From REEB481 sp964586595 (GTDB taxonomy: Bacteria > Bacteroidota > Bacteroidia > NS11-12g > UBA955), in assembly GCA_964586595.1 (NCBI GenBank), contig CAZPHB010000004.1, forward strand, positions 102,854 through 166,853: 64,000 nucleotides of DNA. The letters run 5' to 3'. Position 1 is the first letter of the stretch, and each line of letters starts with the position of its first letter. Under the pieces are notes generated by a model, which was not told the origin of the DNA, searched no databases, and worked only from the letters and a program-made list of their open reading frames with translations. The translations under genes were made by a program, and so were the position numbers. This document shows, piece after piece, positions 17,611 through 26,448 of the stretch.

Positions 17611-18441
17611 ATGAAGATCAAACTCCTGAGCATCATCAGCCTCTGTTTCATCGCTGCTTGCAAACAATCGGATCCACCACCGGTGACGGAAGTGGTTGAA
17701 AAAGGCGACCTGTACTTTTCAGGCTACTACTGGAACATCAAGAACAGCCTGGGAAATAATGTTGGCCCTGGACCAAACAAGTTTTCAGGTTCATCAGACA
17801 ATATCTGGCTGGATAAAGACGGCATGCTGCATTTGAAAATCACCAAGTACAACAACCTTTGGTATTGCAGCGAGGTAATATCCGTGAAAGAATTCGGCTA
17901 CGGAACCTATATTTTCACCACTGCCAGCGACCTGACTACCTTCAGTGAAAAAACAGTACTTGGGCTATTCACTTGGAACAATCATTCGTTCCAGAGCCAG
18001 GCAAACAGTGAAGTTGACGTGGAGTTTGCGCGCTGGAACAACAGCAACGACAGCCAGTTGCTCACCTACAGTGTACAGCCGGTGTGGTTTGACAATGCCG
18101 CGCCGTATATTGAGCGCACCCACAGGCCCCGCATTCCGGTTTCGGCACTGAAAGGACCTTCCACACATGTATTCAAATGGACTGCCGATTCCATCCGTTG
18201 GGAATCATACACAGGGGATCAATATCCGGGCGGCAAACTGCTGGCTTCCTGGTCGTACCACAAAAACAACATCAGCAGGCGAAAAATGGAAGGCCCCGGG
18301 CTGTCAGACCCCATCATCATTCCTGCTCCTGAAGACAGCACCAATGTGCGGTTCAACATGTGGCTGCTCTTCGGACAGCCTCCGGCGAATGGCAAAGAAC
18401 AAGAAGCGGTGATCAAATCATTCCGATTTATTCCACAATAA
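17611..18441 (+). CDS. GH16-like lipoprotein (endo-beta-glucanase candidate)
   Basis: The product has 276 residues. The signal ends in FIAAC with lipidated Cys17. The mature part looks like a concanavalin-type jellyroll (FGYGTYIFTT, FTWNNHSF, HVFKWTADSIRWES) and contains NSEVDVEFARW, with Glu134-Val-Asp136-Val-Glu138. This matches the GH16 catalytic motif E-x-D-x-E, so the two catalytic glutamates are present. GH16 enzymes cut internal beta-1,3 or beta-1,3/1,4 bonds in laminarin, lichenan or related glycans. The ATG at 17611 is 1 bp after the GH3 stop; an in-frame ATG at 17575 would add 12 residues and spoil the signal peptide. Confidence 0.8.
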   Translation: MKIKLLSIISLCFIAACKQSDPPPVTEVVEKGDLYFSGYYWNIKNSLGNNVGPGPNKFSGSSDNIWLDKDGMLHLKITKYNNLWYCSEVISVKEFGYGTYIFTTASDLTTFSEKTVLGLFTWNNHSFQSQANSEVDVEFARWNNSNDSQLLTYSVQPVWFDNAAPYIERTHRPRIPVSALKGPSTHVFKWTADSIRWESYTGDQYPGGKLLASWSYHKNNISRRKMEGPGLSDPIIIPAPEDSTNVRFNMWLLFGQPPANGKEQEAVIKSFRFIPQ

Positions 18442-18474
18442 AGAACTCAAAACAAACTAACCAAATTCAATACC

Positions 18475-21183
18475 ATGAAGAAAATTACCTTACTCCTAGT
18501 GAGTGGCATTTCTGCACTCACCTGCTTTAGCCAGGTGCCTGATTTGCCCATCAACTTCGACAATTCCTCCATCACCTACACTTTGGTGGATTTTGGCGGA
18601 AATTCAAGTAAAGTTACTACCGACCCCGTTTCGTCTTCGAACAATGTGGCGGAAGTAACCAAAACCAACACTGCCCAAACTTGGGCAGGTACCACCATCG
18701 GACCGGCTACAGGCCTGGCTAACAAAATCCCATTCAGCTCCACCAACTACAAAATCACCATGAAGGTGTATTCCCCGGACAACGGCATCGTGGTGCGCTT
18801 GAAGGCAGAAGATCCCAACGACCCTACCAAAAGCGTGGAAACTGATGCCAAAACCACCAAAACAAATGACTGGGAAACCCTGGAGTTCGATTTCAGCAAA
18901 CAGGCTACAGGTACCGCTGCCATCAATTACAGCTATACCTACCAGAAGCTTTCCGTATTCTTTAACTTCGGTGTGGATGGAGCTACCGCAGGAACCAAAG
19001 TATATTACTGCGACGACATTCAGATGGCTGCTGCTACCAAAGCACAGATTGATTTACCGGTGAGCTTTGAAGGAAGCAGCGTAGATTACACCATGACCGA
19101 TTTCGGTGGAAATGTTAGCACCGTAGTTGTTGACCCAACCTCGTCAACCAACAGTGTAGCCCAGGTGGACAAAGGAAATACCGCAGAATTATGGGCAGGA
19201 ACCACTATTGGAACCGCTGCCGGTTTTGCCAATAAAATTCCGTTCACCGCCAACACCCCTAAAATGACTGTACGTGTATGGTCGCCAGACAGTGGCATTG
19301 TGATCCGTTTGAAGGCAGAAAATGCTGGCAATGGCAGCATCAGCGTAGAAACAGATGCATTGACTACCCAAAAGAATACCTGGGAAACCCTGGAATTTGA
19401 CTTCACCAAGCAGGTTTCCGGCACTGCCGCCATCAACTACAGCAATACCTACGACAAACTTTCCATCTTCTTCAACTTCGGGGTAACCGGAGCTACTGCC
19501 GGTGCCAAAACCTACTACTTCGACGATGTGAAGATGGCTCCCGCCATCAATGCACAAATAGACCTGCCGGTTACCTTCGACGGAACCAAAGTGGATTACA
19601 CCATGATTGACTTTGGCGGAACCACCAGTGCCGTGGTAACAGATCCAACCGATGCAAGCAACAAAGTTGCAGAAGTACTTAAAAGCAATACTGCTGAATT
19701 GTGGGCCGGTACTACCATTGGCACCAATGATGGTTTTGCAAAGAAAATCCCATTCAGCGCCAACACCCCAAAGTTGACCATGCGTGTTTGGTCGCCCGAC
19801 AGCGGCATTGTGGTGCGCCTGAAGGCAGAAGATCCTGCCAACCCCACCATCAGCGTAGAAACTGATGCCATCACGTTTAAAAAGAACGATTGGCAAACCC
19901 TGGAATTCGACTTCAGCAAGCAAGCCACAGGCACTGCCGCCATCAATTACAGCAATACCTACCAGAAGTTGTCGGTATTCTTCAACTTTGGCGTAACCGG
20001 TGCTGCTGCAGGTGCGAAAACTTATTATTTCGACGATGTTGAAATGGGCAGCGCGCTGTTCAAGCAATTAGACCTTCCGGTAACCTTTGATGCCTCCGAC
20101 GTGGATTATACCATGATTGACTTCGGCGGTAACATCAGCGCCATCGTGGCTGATCCAATGACCGCTTCCAACAAAGTAGGAAAAGTTGAGAAAACAGCTA
20201 CCGCAGAACTTTGGGCCGGAACAACTTGCGGTACAGTTAATGGCTTTGCAAACGCAATACCCTTCGACGCAACACACAACACCATCACGGTGAAGGTGTA
20301 TTCACCCGATGCAGGCATTGTGGTGAAACTGAAGGCTGAAGACATCAATGACCCTTCGAAAAGTGTAGAAACAGACGTAACCACCAAAGTTGCCAACCAA
20401 TGGGAACTGCTGCGTTTCGACTTCACCAAAAACAGCAATGGCACTCCGGCCATCAACTACAACACCACCTACAAGAAGCTGTCTATTTTCTTCAACTTCG
20501 GTGTTACCGGTGCAACTGCCGGTTCCAAAACGTATTACTTTGACAGCGTAGCCATGGGCGGAAGCAGCACACCAAGCAAGGTAAACGTTACCTTCCAGGT
20601 GGACGCGCGCAATGTAACGCTGGGTGCCGGAGAAGTACTTACGCTGAATGGTTCCTTCAACAACTGGTGCGGTGCTTGCGCCCCGATGACCAAAACCGCC
20701 GGATCTGATGTTTGGACCTTGACCGTTCCTTTGGATACCGCTACTGAATATGAATACAAATTTGTGGTAGGAAACTGGGTGAAAGACGAAAAGCTGGCCG
20801 TTGGCCTTCCATGTGTAAAAACCACAGGTCAGTTCACCAACAGGGTATTCCGTACCGGCTACGATGCAGACACCCTGCCGGAAGTTTGTTGGGAAAGCTG
20901 TCAGGCATGCGGTGCTTCCAATGTCACCGAACAGATGAGCAGCGCCCTGCGCGTGTTTCCAAATCCTGCGAGCAGCCAGGTGATGGTACAGTTGGATGCT
21001 GCGGCTGCCGAAGGCGCAAACATCAGCGTTTGGAACAGCCTCGGTCAGGAAGTATTGTCGGGCCGCTTTGCTGCGGGTCAGCGCGAAACCCAGCTGGATG
21101 TCAGCAGCCTGCGCAGTGGCATCTACCTGATTAAAATCCAAGGCAACGGAACCTCCTGGAGCCAAAAAATCCAAGTTCAATAA
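18475..21183 (+). CDS. T9SS-secreted glycan-binding protein with four 170-residue repeats
   Basis: The product has 902 residues. A signal peptide (ITLLLVSGISALTCFSQ) is followed by four tandem modules of exactly 170 residues, starting at about 23, 193, 363 and 533. Each has D/E-x-x-x-VDYTM-x-DFGG, ELWAGTT, PD-x-GIVVRLKAE, a VETD strand and FFNFGV. A module at ~705-820 follows (TFQVDARNVTLGAGEVLTLNG, SFNNW, YEYKFVVGNW), resembling CBM20/CBM48 starch-binding-like domains. The end is a type A T9SS sorting domain (RVFPNPASSQ ... GIYLIKIQG ... KIQVQ). No catalytic motif is seen. It probably displays binding sites for the glucan outside the cell. It is the last gene of the operon and is followed by a terminator. 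Confidence 0.85.
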   Translation: MKKITLLLVSGISALTCFSQVPDLPINFDNSSITYTLVDFGGNSSKVTTDPVSSSNNVAEVTKTNTAQTWAGTTIGPATGLANKIPFSSTNYKITMKVYSPDNGIVVRLKAEDPNDPTKSVETDAKTTKTNDWETLEFDFSKQATGTAAINYSYTYQKLSVFFNFGVDGATAGTKVYYCDDIQMAAATKAQIDLPVSFEGSSVDYTMTDFGGNVSTVVVDPTSSTNSVAQVDKGNTAELWAGTTIGTAAGFANKIPFTANTPKMTVRVWSPDSGIVIRLKAENAGNGSISVETDALTTQKNTWETLEFDFTKQVSGTAAINYSNTYDKLSIFFNFGVTGATAGAKTYYFDDVKMAPAINAQIDLPVTFDGTKVDYTMIDFGGTTSAVVTDPTDASNKVAEVLKSNTAELWAGTTIGTNDGFAKKIPFSANTPKLTMRVWSPDSGIVVRLKAEDPANPTISVETDAITFKKNDWQTLEFDFSKQATGTAAINYSNTYQKLSVFFNFGVTGAAAGAKTYYFDDVEMGSALFKQLDLPVTFDASDVDYTMIDFGGNISAIVADPMTASNKVGKVEKTATAELWAGTTCGTVNGFANAIPFDATHNTITVKVYSPDAGIVVKLKAEDINDPSKSVETDVTTKVANQWELLRFDFTKNSNGTPAINYNTTYKKLSIFFNFGVTGATAGSKTYYFDSVAMGGSSTPSKVNVTFQVDARNVTLGAGEVLTLNGSFNNWCGACAPMTKTAGSDVWTLTVPLDTATEYEYKFVVGNWVKDEKLAVGLPCVKTTGQFTNRVFRTGYDADTLPEVCWESCQACGASNVTEQMSSALRVFPNPASSQVMVQLDAAAAEGANISVWNSLGQEVLSGRFAAGQRETQLDVSSLRSGIYLIKIQGNGTSWSQKIQVQ
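18541..20580 (+). repeat. Four 510-bp coding repeats
   Basis: Units start at 18541, 19051, 19561 and 20071, each exactly 510 bp. They are diverged at the DNA level but in perfect phase, with no indels between units. The equal length in spite of divergence points to selection on module length. Confidence 0.9.
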
Positions 21184-21203
21184 ACTGCCAAAACCAAACA
21201 AAA

Positions 21204-21228
21204 AATCCGGCTGCGTGCCGGATTTTTT
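21204..21228 (+). terminator. Terminator of the glycan-utilisation operon
   Basis: AATCCGGC (21204-21211) pairs with GCCGGATT (21217-21224) around TGCGT and runs into a T-tract. It separates the operon from the transporter gene. Confidence 0.85.
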
Positions 21229-21262
21229 GTTTGAAAGGCTTTATCATTGATGCAACAACGCC

Positions 21263-22663
21263 ATGCAACAAAAAAACCTTAAATCAGCTCTGGGAATCAT
21301 CATTACAGTGTTTTTCTTCTGGGGCTTTGTGGCCGCTTCAAATGGCATCTTTATCCCATTTTGCAAAAAGCATTTCCAACTGAGTCAATTTGAATCACAA
21401 CTGATTGACGCAACCTTTTACGGCGGATATTTCATTGGTTCTCTGATTTTACTTGCACTTTCTCGGGTTTTCAAGATGGAAATACTCAACAGACTTGGGT
21501 ACAAACGAGGCATCATTTACGGCCTGATGATCTCCATCTTGGGTGCCTTGGCCATCATACCCAGTGTGAATGCCGGCTCATTTCCTTTGATACTGGCATC
21601 CTTTTTCATCCTTGCCCTTGGCTTTTCACTGCAACAAACCTGCGCACAGCCTTTCGTGATTGCCCTTGGAAATCCTGCGGGCGGCGCACACCGGCTCAGC
21701 CTGGCCGGAGGAATCAACTCTTTGGGCACCACCCTCGGCCCCTTGGCTGTTGGATTCATCTTGTTCGGCACGGTAAGCGGTTCTGGCAAAGCCTCGCTTG
21801 ATTCCATCAATGAACTTTATTACCTGCTGGCCGGCGTATTTCTTTTGGTCGCGTTGTTCCTATGGCGTTCCAAACTGCCTGAAATACAGAGCGATGAAGC
21901 CTACGAACCCGGCTTTGGCGCTTTAAAGTTCCCCCAGCTCAGGCTCGGCATGATTGCCATCTTCACCTATGTAGGTGTAGAAGTAAGCATTCAAAGCAAT
22001 ATGGGCGCATTATTGGCTGAACCGAGCTTCGGAGCATGGAAGGAAGATGAAATCGCCCCCTTTATTTCTTTGTATTGGGGCAGCCTGATGATAGGCCGCT
22101 GGGCGGGATCGATTGCCGTATTCTCCCTTTCACAAAAGATGAAGTGGCTGATGAGCATTCTGGTTCCGTTTTTTGCCTTTGCCGTGGTATTGGGCGTTAA
22201 CAAACTCAGCGGAAAGCCCATCGATGCATTGTACCCTTATGCATTGTGCGTAGGTGTACTCATCCTGAATTTCTTGCTCAGCAAAGAACAGCCGGCACGC
22301 ACGCTGTTGCTGTTTTCCTTTTTTGGCATGGCCGCCATGCTCATTGGTCTTGGCAGCACCGGCATGATTTCCATGTTTGCATTTTTGAGCGGCGGACTGG
22401 CATGCAGCATTATGTGGCCAAGTATTTTCGCCCTGTCTATTTCAGGCTTGGGACGCTATTCCGCACAAGGATCGGCATTCCTGATCATGATGATTTTGGG
22501 TGGTGCGGTGATTCCACCCATACAGGGATTGCTGGCTGATGTTATTGGCATTCACATGAGCTACCTGATTACCGTTTTGTGTTTTGCTTATTTGGCCTAT
22601 TTCGCCTACCGGGCAAAAACACTTTCACCCGAAGCGAATGAAGTGGCCGTTGCCGGTCACTAA
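21263..22663 (+). CDS. FucP/GluP-type sugar:H+ symporter (MFS)
   Basis: The product has 466 residues and about 12 membrane segments. It shows FHS-family features: VFFFWGFVAASNGIFIPF in helix 1, SLQQTCAQPFVIALGNP near residue 125, and SLAGGINSLGTTLGPL, the glucose/galactose/fucose symporter signature. It would import the monosaccharide released by the upstream enzymes across the inner membrane. It has its own unit between two terminators, but position and direction tie it to the glycan locus. The sugar (probably glucose) is inferred from the GH3 and GH16 neighbours. Confidence 0.88.
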   Translation: MQQKNLKSALGIIITVFFFWGFVAASNGIFIPFCKKHFQLSQFESQLIDATFYGGYFIGSLILLALSRVFKMEILNRLGYKRGIIYGLMISILGALAIIPSVNAGSFPLILASFFILALGFSLQQTCAQPFVIALGNPAGGAHRLSLAGGINSLGTTLGPLAVGFILFGTVSGSGKASLDSINELYYLLAGVFLLVALFLWRSKLPEIQSDEAYEPGFGALKFPQLRLGMIAIFTYVGVEVSIQSNMGALLAEPSFGAWKEDEIAPFISLYWGSLMIGRWAGSIAVFSLSQKMKWLMSILVPFFAFAVVLGVNKLSGKPIDALYPYALCVGVLILNFLLSKEQPARTLLLFSFFGMAAMLIGLGSTGMISMFAFLSGGLACSIMWPSIFALSISGLGRYSAQGSAFLIMMILGGAVIPPIQGLLADVIGIHMSYLITVLCFAYLAYFAYRAKTLSPEANEVAVAGH

Positions 22664-22670
22664 TTAAAAG

Positions 22671-22697
22671 AAAAAGCCTCTGTATCAGAGGCTTTTT
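22671..22697. terminator. Bidirectional terminator between symporter and response regulator genes
   Basis: AAGCCTCTG (22674-22682) pairs with CAGAGGCTT (22686-22694) around TAT, with A-rich and T-rich sides. It serves both convergent genes. Confidence 0.85.
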
Positions 22698-22703
22698 CTT
22701 TGT

Positions 22704-23414
22704 TTAACCTTCAAACTTATAGCCAACGCCACGCAGTGAAATGAAGTAGCGGGGATTGCGTGGATCTTTCTCAAAATACTTGCGGAATGCCAGGATGAAA
22801 TTGTCAATTGTGCGGGTGCTGGGATACACATTATAACCCCAAACGGTATGCAGGATGCGTTCGCGACTCACCACCGAACCCTTATTCTCGATGAGCAATT
22901 TCAGCAATAAGGCTTCCTTCTTGGTAAGAATGAAATCACCGTGAACTCCCCGGGCTTCATAACTCTCGAAATTCACCATGAATCCTGAACCGAAATGAAA
23001 CTCTTTCAGTCCTGGTGCATAATCATGGGTCTTGCTGCGTTCCAGAAGCTTTTTCACCCGAAGCATCAATTCCTCAAGATTGAAAGGCTTGGCCAGGTAA
23101 TCATCGCCGCCCTTCCTCAATCCATCAATACGGTCTTCAGAGCTGCCTCTGGCCGATAGAAACAGGATGGGAACCGTCTGGTTGATCAGCCGAATACTCT
23201 CACAAACTGAAAGGCCGTCCATACCGGGGAGCATCACATCCAGGATGACCATGTCAAAATTCTCCTCTTTAAACCGCTGCACGGCCGTATTGCCGTCGCG
23301 CACGGCAACAACTTTATACTCCTCAATCTCCAAATTGAGTTTCAGCATATCTGCGATGTCCTGTTCATCTTCAACCAGAAGTATTCTGCCTGAATTCAAG
23401 GTGGGTATGTTCAT
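22704..23414 (-). CDS. OmpR-family response regulator
   Basis: The product has 236 residues. The receiver domain spans 10-125, with acidic VEDEQD, phospho-acceptor Asp59 (MVILDVMLPGMDG) and Lys109 (YLAKPFN). A winged-helix effector domain spans about 140-236 (FILTKKEALLLKLL, STRTIDNFILAFRKYF, YFISLRGVGYKFEG). It is a DNA-binding output protein and lies 42 bp downstream of its histidine kinase partner in the same unit. It is not PorX, which lacks this effector domain. The signal and targets are unknown. Confidence 0.93.
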   Translation of the reverse strand: MNIPTLNSGRILLVEDEQDIADMLKLNLEIEEYKVVAVRDGNTAVQRFKEENFDMVILDVMLPGMDGLSVCESIRLINQTVPILFLSARGSSEDRIDGLRKGGDDYLAKPFNLEELMLRVKKLLERSKTHDYAPGLKEFHFGSGFMVNFESYEARGVHGDFILTKKEALLLKLLIENKGSVVSRERILHTVWGYNVYPSTRTIDNFILAFRKYFEKDPRNPRYFISLRGVGYKFEG

Positions 23415-23456
23415 ATCAAGCCTGTGGGAATCTAAACCGCAAAACAGGGGGTTTTA

Positions 23457-24617
23457 TTACTGCCTGAAAAGCACCCGGAACACCGAACCCTCCGGTTTAT
23501 TGTCTTCTACCCTGATTTTGGCCTTATGCCACAGCAGGATTTTACGCACCAAATACAGGCCCAGACCCGTTCCTTTGTGGTTCCGAACGCGCTCATCACC
23601 CACTCTGTAAAATTTCTGAAATATTTTATTTTTCTCAGATTTCGGGATGCCGGGACCGCGATCGGACACACAAACCTCCACACCTTGAGGTACCTCACAA
23701 CCGCTGATGTTCACCTGAGCTTTGCGCCCACCAGAATACTTGATGGCATTATTCACCAGATTGCTGAATGCCAGCAGCAAAGAAGCATGATCGCCATTTA
23801 CATAAAGGTCGGGCGCTAAGTCTAATTCAATGGTTCCTTGAAAATCGGGCGACAAGGCTTGTTCCCGAACCTTGGTCAACAAATCGCCAAGATGCAAGGG
23901 GGTGCGCTCGAAATGATACACACGCCCTTCAATGCGCGAGGCCACAATCACATTATTCATGAGGTCATCCAGTCGATTGGCGTTGTTTTCCGCCACCAAC
24001 CTCAATGCTTCCATTCGCGATGGCTCCAACCCGGGCCTTTTCATGGTTTGCATGGCCAGCTTCACCGCAGCCACAGGTGTTTTCAACTCATGGGTTACCG
24101 CCAGCAGGAAGTTGTTCTGCTGCTGATTGAAGTTCATGATGGCATGAAAGCGCAGCAACAACCAGATAAACGCAGCCATTACCAATGCCGACATTAATCC
24201 ACCGGCACTGATAAACAAAGCCCTGCGTCTGATGTATTGAAGATAAACCTCTTCCGTAGCTGAAGGCGCAACGTCAACCTTGATGCGTTCGTCCAGAAAC
24301 ACGCCTTCGCGGATGTTCAGCGTCAGCATGCCATCGCTTTTCTGCGCTACCAGCGAACCCATCATGTCAACATTGGCCCTGTAAATACCTTTCCCGTAAC
24401 GAAATTCAGCAACGCGGCCGCTGTCGAACATGCCACGCAACACCTGCTCTTTAAGCATGTTCTCTGTTACCCGACTTTGATTGGCCATGAGCTGCCGGCG
24501 CAAATCCATTTCAATGCGCCCGTAGTTCACCAAAGCAAAGATCCACCAGCTGAACACTGTAAAAATGAACAACACCATGACCCAGGTAAAGGCCCAAATG
24601 AGTTGCTGTCTTTTCAT
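23457..24617 (-). CDS. Membrane sensor histidine kinase
   Basis: The product has 386 residues from the ATG at 24617; an ATG at 24638 adds seven. Two membrane segments (about 6-32 and 133-155) enclose a ~100-residue periplasmic sensor with no recognised fold. The H-box has His176 (AVTHELKTPVAAVKL), and the N-box LVNNAIKYSGG, G1-box DRGPGIPKSEK and G2-box GTGLGLYLVRKI are all intact, so it should be an active HisKA/HATPase kinase. It is transcribed just before the OmpR-family regulator. The stimulus is unknown; closeness to the glycan locus is only positional. Confidence 0.93.
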   Translation of the reverse strand: MKRQQLIWAFTWVMVLFIFTVFSWWIFALVNYGRIEMDLRRQLMANQSRVTENMLKEQVLRGMFDSGRVAEFRYGKGIYRANVDMMGSLVAQKSDGMLTLNIREGVFLDERIKVDVAPSATEEVYLQYIRRRALFISAGGLMSALVMAAFIWLLLRFHAIMNFNQQQNNFLLAVTHELKTPVAAVKLAMQTMKRPGLEPSRMEALRLVAENNANRLDDLMNNVIVASRIEGRVYHFERTPLHLGDLLTKVREQALSPDFQGTIELDLAPDLYVNGDHASLLLAFSNLVNNAIKYSGGRKAQVNISGCEVPQGVEVCVSDRGPGIPKSEKNKIFQKFYRVGDERVRNHKGTGLGLYLVRKILLWHKAKIRVEDNKPEGSVFRVLFRQ

Positions 24618-24696
24618 CCTCCGCAATTTATACCTCAATCCAACTTCATGTTCGCATCATGGAATAAATGACCTGTTGCTGCCGCATCTTCGCAGT

Positions 24697-24945
24697 ATGG
24701 ACTTTGAGGCATTACCCAGGTACAATAAAACGCAACTGGCCCTGAGAAACGGACAGGACCGTCCGGAAATCTGGGTCGCATTTCAGGGAAAAATTTACGA
24801 TGTAAGCAACAGCAGGTTGTGGCGTCGTGGGATGCACTATGAACATTGGGCCGGACAAGACCTTACCATTGAACTTAAAGATGCGCCCCACACAGAAGCA
24901 GTTTTTGAACGATTCGCGGTAGTGGGTATAATGAATCCGGATTAA
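24697..24945 (+). CDS. Cytochrome b5-like heme/steroid-binding domain protein
   Basis: The product has 82 residues and is a single small domain: RPEIWVAFQGKIYDVSNS, then GMHYEHWAGQDLTIELKDAPH. The pattern WVAFxGKIYDVS...W is that of cytochrome b5/MAPR-type domains. The usual HPGG is replaced by HYEHWAGQD. There is no signal peptide or membrane anchor, so it is probably cytoplasmic. The start at 24697 lies after a long open upstream frame that overlaps the kinase gene on the other strand. It is 64 bp before lpdA on the same strand. Confidence 0.75.
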   Translation: MDFEALPRYNKTQLALRNGQDRPEIWVAFQGKIYDVSNSRLWRRGMHYEHWAGQDLTIELKDAPHTEAVFERFAVVGIMNPD

Positions 24946-24982
24946 GAAGCGAATATCTCATCCGCAGCAGCAGTTTATATCT

Positions 24983-24990
24983 TAATTTCG
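24983..24990 (+). promoter_or_regulatory. -7-like promoter box of lpdA
   Basis: TAATTTCG, of the TAnnTTCG form, ends 19 bp before the lpdA ATG. Confidence 0.4.
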
Positions 24991-25009
24991 CCCCAAAATA
25001 AAAGCCGAA

Positions 25010-26398
25010 ATGAAATTCGACATCGCAATTATAGGCAGCGGCCCCGGTGGCTATGTGGCTGCCATTCGTGCATCGCAACTTGGAAAAAAAGTTGCCGTAA
25101 TTGAAAAGGCTGACCTTGGAGGAGTATGCCTGAACTGGGGTTGTATTCCCACGAAAGCACTGCTCAAAAGCGCACAGGTTTTTGATTATGTAAATCATGC
25201 CGCTGATTACGGCATCAACATCAAAGGACATGAAGCCGATTTTGAAGGAATGATCAAACGCAGCCGCGGCGTAGCCGGAAACATGAGCAAAGGCGTTGAA
25301 TTCCTGATGAAGAAAAACAAAATCACCATCATCAAAGGTGCCGGTAAGATTTCAGGGAAAGGCAGCGTTGAAGTAACGGCCGCAGACGGCAAGAAAGAAA
25401 AAGTAGAAGCCGACCACATCATTCTGGCCACAGGCGCCCGCTCACGCGAACTGCCCAACGTGAAAATTGACGGCAAAAAAATTGTTGGTTACCACGATGC
25501 AATGGTGCTTCCGCAAAAACCGCAAAGCATGGTGATTATTGGCTCCGGCGCCATAGGTGTTGAATTCGCCTATTTCTACAGCACCATCGGCACCAAGGTG
25601 ACCATCGTGGAATACATGCCCCGCATCCTTCCCATTGAAGATGAAGAAGTGAGCGCTGAGCTTGAAAAAATTTACAAAAAGCGCGGTGTGAACATCCTCA
25701 CCAATGCCTCCGTAGAAGCCGTTGATACTGCAGGTAAAACTTGTAAAGTTCAGGTGAAAACAGCGAAAGGGAACGAAGTTATTGAATGCGACATTGTGCT
25801 CAGCGCTGCCGGCATCCAAACAAACCTCGAGAACCTTGGGCTTGAAGAACACGGCATTAAAACCGATAAAGGCAAAGTTGTGGTGGATGAATTCTACCGC
25901 ACCTCCATGCCCGGCGTTTATGCCATTGGCGACATCGTTCCCGGACCGGCGCTGGCACACGTGGCAAGTGCCGAGGGCATTATCTGCGTGGAAGCCATCT
26001 GCGGACATCACCCGGAAGCATTGAACTACAACAACATCCCCGGCTGCACGTACTGCATTCCGGAAGTTGCCAGCGTAGGTCTTACCGAAGCAAAAGCCAA
26101 AGAACTCGGCTACGAAATTCGCGTTGGAAAGTTTCCCTTCTCCGCAAGCGGAAAAGCAAGCGCATCCGGTGCGAAAGAAGGATTTGTCAAAGTAATATTC
26201 GACAAGAAATATGGAGAATGGCTTGGTGCCCATTTTATCGGCGCAGGCGTTACCGATATGATTGCTGAAGCGGTGGTTGCCAGAAAGCTGGAAACAACCG
26301 GACACGAAATCATCAAAGCGGTGCATCCGCACCCTACCATGAGCGAAGCAGTAATGGAGGCGGTAGCCAAAGCTTACGACGAATGCATCCATCTGTAA
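25010..26398 (+). CDS. lpdA: Dihydrolipoyl dehydrogenase (E3)
   Basis: The product has 462 residues, normal for the family. It has the FAD-binding IIGSGPGGYVAAIRA, the redox pair Cys40/Cys45 in GGVCLNWGCIPTK, the NAD-binding IIGSGAIGVEFAYF, the second FAD motif YAIGDIVPGPALAH, and the C-terminal HPHPTMSEAVMEA with the active-site His. It reoxidises lipoamide in pyruvate and 2-oxoglutarate dehydrogenase complexes and the glycine cleavage system, in the cytoplasm. No E1 or E2 genes are nearby. It is followed by a strong terminator. Confidence 0.96.
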   Translation: MKFDIAIIGSGPGGYVAAIRASQLGKKVAVIEKADLGGVCLNWGCIPTKALLKSAQVFDYVNHAADYGINIKGHEADFEGMIKRSRGVAGNMSKGVEFLMKKNKITIIKGAGKISGKGSVEVTAADGKKEKVEADHIILATGARSRELPNVKIDGKKIVGYHDAMVLPQKPQSMVIIGSGAIGVEFAYFYSTIGTKVTIVEYMPRILPIEDEEVSAELEKIYKKRGVNILTNASVEAVDTAGKTCKVQVKTAKGNEVIECDIVLSAAGIQTNLENLGLEEHGIKTDKGKVVVDEFYRTSMPGVYAIGDIVPGPALAHVASAEGIICVEAICGHHPEALNYNNIPGCTYCIPEVASVGLTEAKAKELGYEIRVGKFPFSASGKASASGAKEGFVKVIFDKKYGEWLGAHFIGAGVTDMIAEAVVARKLETTGHEIIKAVHPHPTMSEAVMEAVAKAYDECIHL

Positions 26399-26420
26399 TC
26401 TAAACACATCATCAAATCCG

Positions 26421-26448
26421 GCCTGTGCCTTTGGCACAGGCTTTTTTT
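26421..26448 (+). terminator. lpdA terminator abutting the next start codon
   Basis: GCCTGTGCC (26421-26429) pairs perfectly with GGCACAGGC (26433-26441) around TTT and is followed by seven T. The T-tract ends one base before the ATG of the MBL-fold gene. Confidence 0.88.

Noticed and set aside
18427..18442. Second copy of the glycan operator (TTTATT, CCAC, AATAAA)
   Set aside because: It shares only one half-site (ACAATAA) with 8603-8623, has different spacing and lies at the end of the GH16 coding sequence, so chance is likely.
19189..20067. Long minus-strand frames opposite the four-repeat protein (also 20302-21201)
   Set aside because: They arise because the 510-bp repeats carry the same open antisense frame; the plus strand has signal peptide, modules and sorting domain.
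18541..20580. Possible CRISPR or satellite array
   Set aside because: The 510-bp period is in coding phase, has no spacer structure and encodes protein modules. I saw no CRISPR array anywhere in the window.
22704..24617. PorX/PorY T9SS regulatory pair
   Set aside because: The regulator has an OmpR winged helix, whereas PorX carries a PglZ-type effector; the pair is an ordinary OmpR-class system.
25442..26437. Minus-strand frame of 331 codons opposite lpdA
   Set aside because: It includes the lpdA terminator and has no protein family features, while lpdA is unmistakable.
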